A stretch of DNA of 64,000 bases from Nocardia amamiensis (GTDB taxonomy: Bacteria > Actinomycetota > Actinomycetes > Mycobacteriales > Mycobacteriaceae), in the NCBI RefSeq assembly GCF_015477605.1, contig NZ_JADLQX010000018.1, positions 62,001-126,000 on the forward strand. Reading direction: 5' to 3'. The notes under the pieces were generated by a model. That model was not told where the DNA came from. It worked only from the letters and a program-made list of their open reading frames with translations, and did not search any database. The position numbers and the translations under genes are program-made. Position 1 is the stretch's first letter; the number at the start of each line of letters is the position of its first letter. Below are positions 63,592 through 64,000 of this stretch, piece after piece.

Positions 63592-64000
63592 TCAGAACGC
63601 GGGCCACGGGATGGGGCGTGTGGTGCGCGGAAGCGGCATCACCGGGTCGTCGAGCACCTGCTGAGCGCGTTCGGCGAGCGCCTCGATCTCGCTGTCGGTG
63701 ATGTGCTCGCTCAGCGCGTCGGCGAACGCACCCGGCAATTGTTTGGCGAATGCGGTGATGTCCGCGATCACGTCGTCGGCGATGGGTTGGCCTGCCCAGC
63801 CCCACAGCACGGTGCGCAGCTTGTACTCGGTGTGCAGGCAGATGCCGTGGTCGACGCCGTACACCTGACCGTCCAGGCCCTCCAGCGCGTGCCCGCCCTT
63901 GCGGTCGGCGTTGTTGAGCAGCACGTCCAGCACCGCCACGCGCTGCAACCGGGGATCGTCGGCGTGGATCAGCGACACCTCGTTGCCGTCTTGGTCCAGT
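63592..64000 (-). CDS. SCO1664-family (PI3/PI4-kinase-like) protein, 3' part only
   Basis: The C-terminal segment of about 130 residues runs off the right edge: RVAVLDVLLNNADRKGGHAL and VYGVDHGICLHTEYKLRTVLWG. These carry the catalytic-loop-like Asn-Ala-Asp-Arg and the VDHG metal motif of the kinase-like SCO1664 family (a conserved actinobacterial family). Members of this family often lie near mshC in actinobacteria, which fits the placement. The start is outside the window and the true N-terminus is not visible. Confidence 0.8.
   Translation of the reverse strand, partial: LDQDGNEVSLIHADDPRLQRVAVLDVLLNNADRKGGHALEGLDGQVYGVDHGICLHTEYKLRTVLWGWAGQPIADDVIADITAFAKQLPGAFADALSEHITDSEIEALAERAQQVLDDPVMPLPRTTRPIPWPAF

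Overview
The window looks like a chromosome segment of a mycolic-acid actinobacterium, most probably Nocardia. It has high GC content, frequent GTG starts and ATGA/GTGA overlaps. It carries the mycothiol ligase mshC, an actinobacterial proteasome beta subunit, many TetR and F420-type (LLM) genes, and the tail of a trans-AT polyketide synthase of the type known from clinical Nocardia. No tRNA, rRNA or CRISPR array was recognised.

1-26.0 kb: the 3' part of a biosynthetic gene cluster. A 12.3-kb PKS gene, cut by the left window edge, reads (DH end)-ACP-KR | KS-MT-ACP | KS-ACP | KS-ACP-thioester reductase. It has no acyltransferase domains. The next gene is a free-standing acyltransferase fused to a type II thioesterase. 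Three non-reducing terminal modules, one with a C-methyltransferase, plus reductive release predict a C-methylated resorcylaldehyde head group. This matches, from memory, the NOCAP (nocardiosis-associated polyketide) assembly line. Sugar and tailoring genes follow: cupin, SDR, GDP-mannose 4,6-dehydratase, sugar C-methyltransferase, a second GMD-like enzyme, MycE-like sugar O-methyltransferase, a cytosolic GT1 glycosyltransferase, a polyprenyl-phosphate-sugar synthase (GT2, opposite strand), a membrane GT87, an FMO-type flavoenzyme and a P450. The GT2/GT87 pair suggests a second sugar is added outside the membrane from a lipid-linked donor.

26.0-27.3 kb: decayed DNA at the cluster edge, with a frameshifted membrane-protein pseudogene and a truncated, frameshifted IS5-type transposase end.

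27.3-35.3 kb: redox and stress genes. There are two divergent NmrA-like proteins, a Tat-exported SDR, a NarL-type two-component pair, an LLM-hydrolase-HxlR operon, and a divergent ohr with palindromic sites in the shared promoter.

35.4-46.7 kb: scattered single genes. They include a membrane protein, an orphan proteasome beta subunit, a secreted GH1 glycosidase, a strictosidine-synthase-like propeller, a DUF457-type membrane protein, a MetE-fold protein, two zinc-finger genes, a YczE-like membrane protein and a GNAT remnant. A perfect 12-bp hairpin separates one convergent pair.

46.7-60.5 kb: two distinct molybdopterin oxidoreductases, the second in an operon with an enoyl-CoA hydratase. A TetR gene and that operon share an 18/20-identical operator. 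Next come a MEST-like alpha/beta hydrolase, a Na+/H+ antiporter with a C-terminal UBP zinc finger, two divergent TetR genes with striking operator-like repeats, a second enoyl-CoA hydratase and an acyl-CoA ligase.

60.5-64 kb: a metallo-beta-lactamase-fold hydrolase, mshC, a small unknown protein and the 3' end of an SCO1664-family gene that runs off the right edge.
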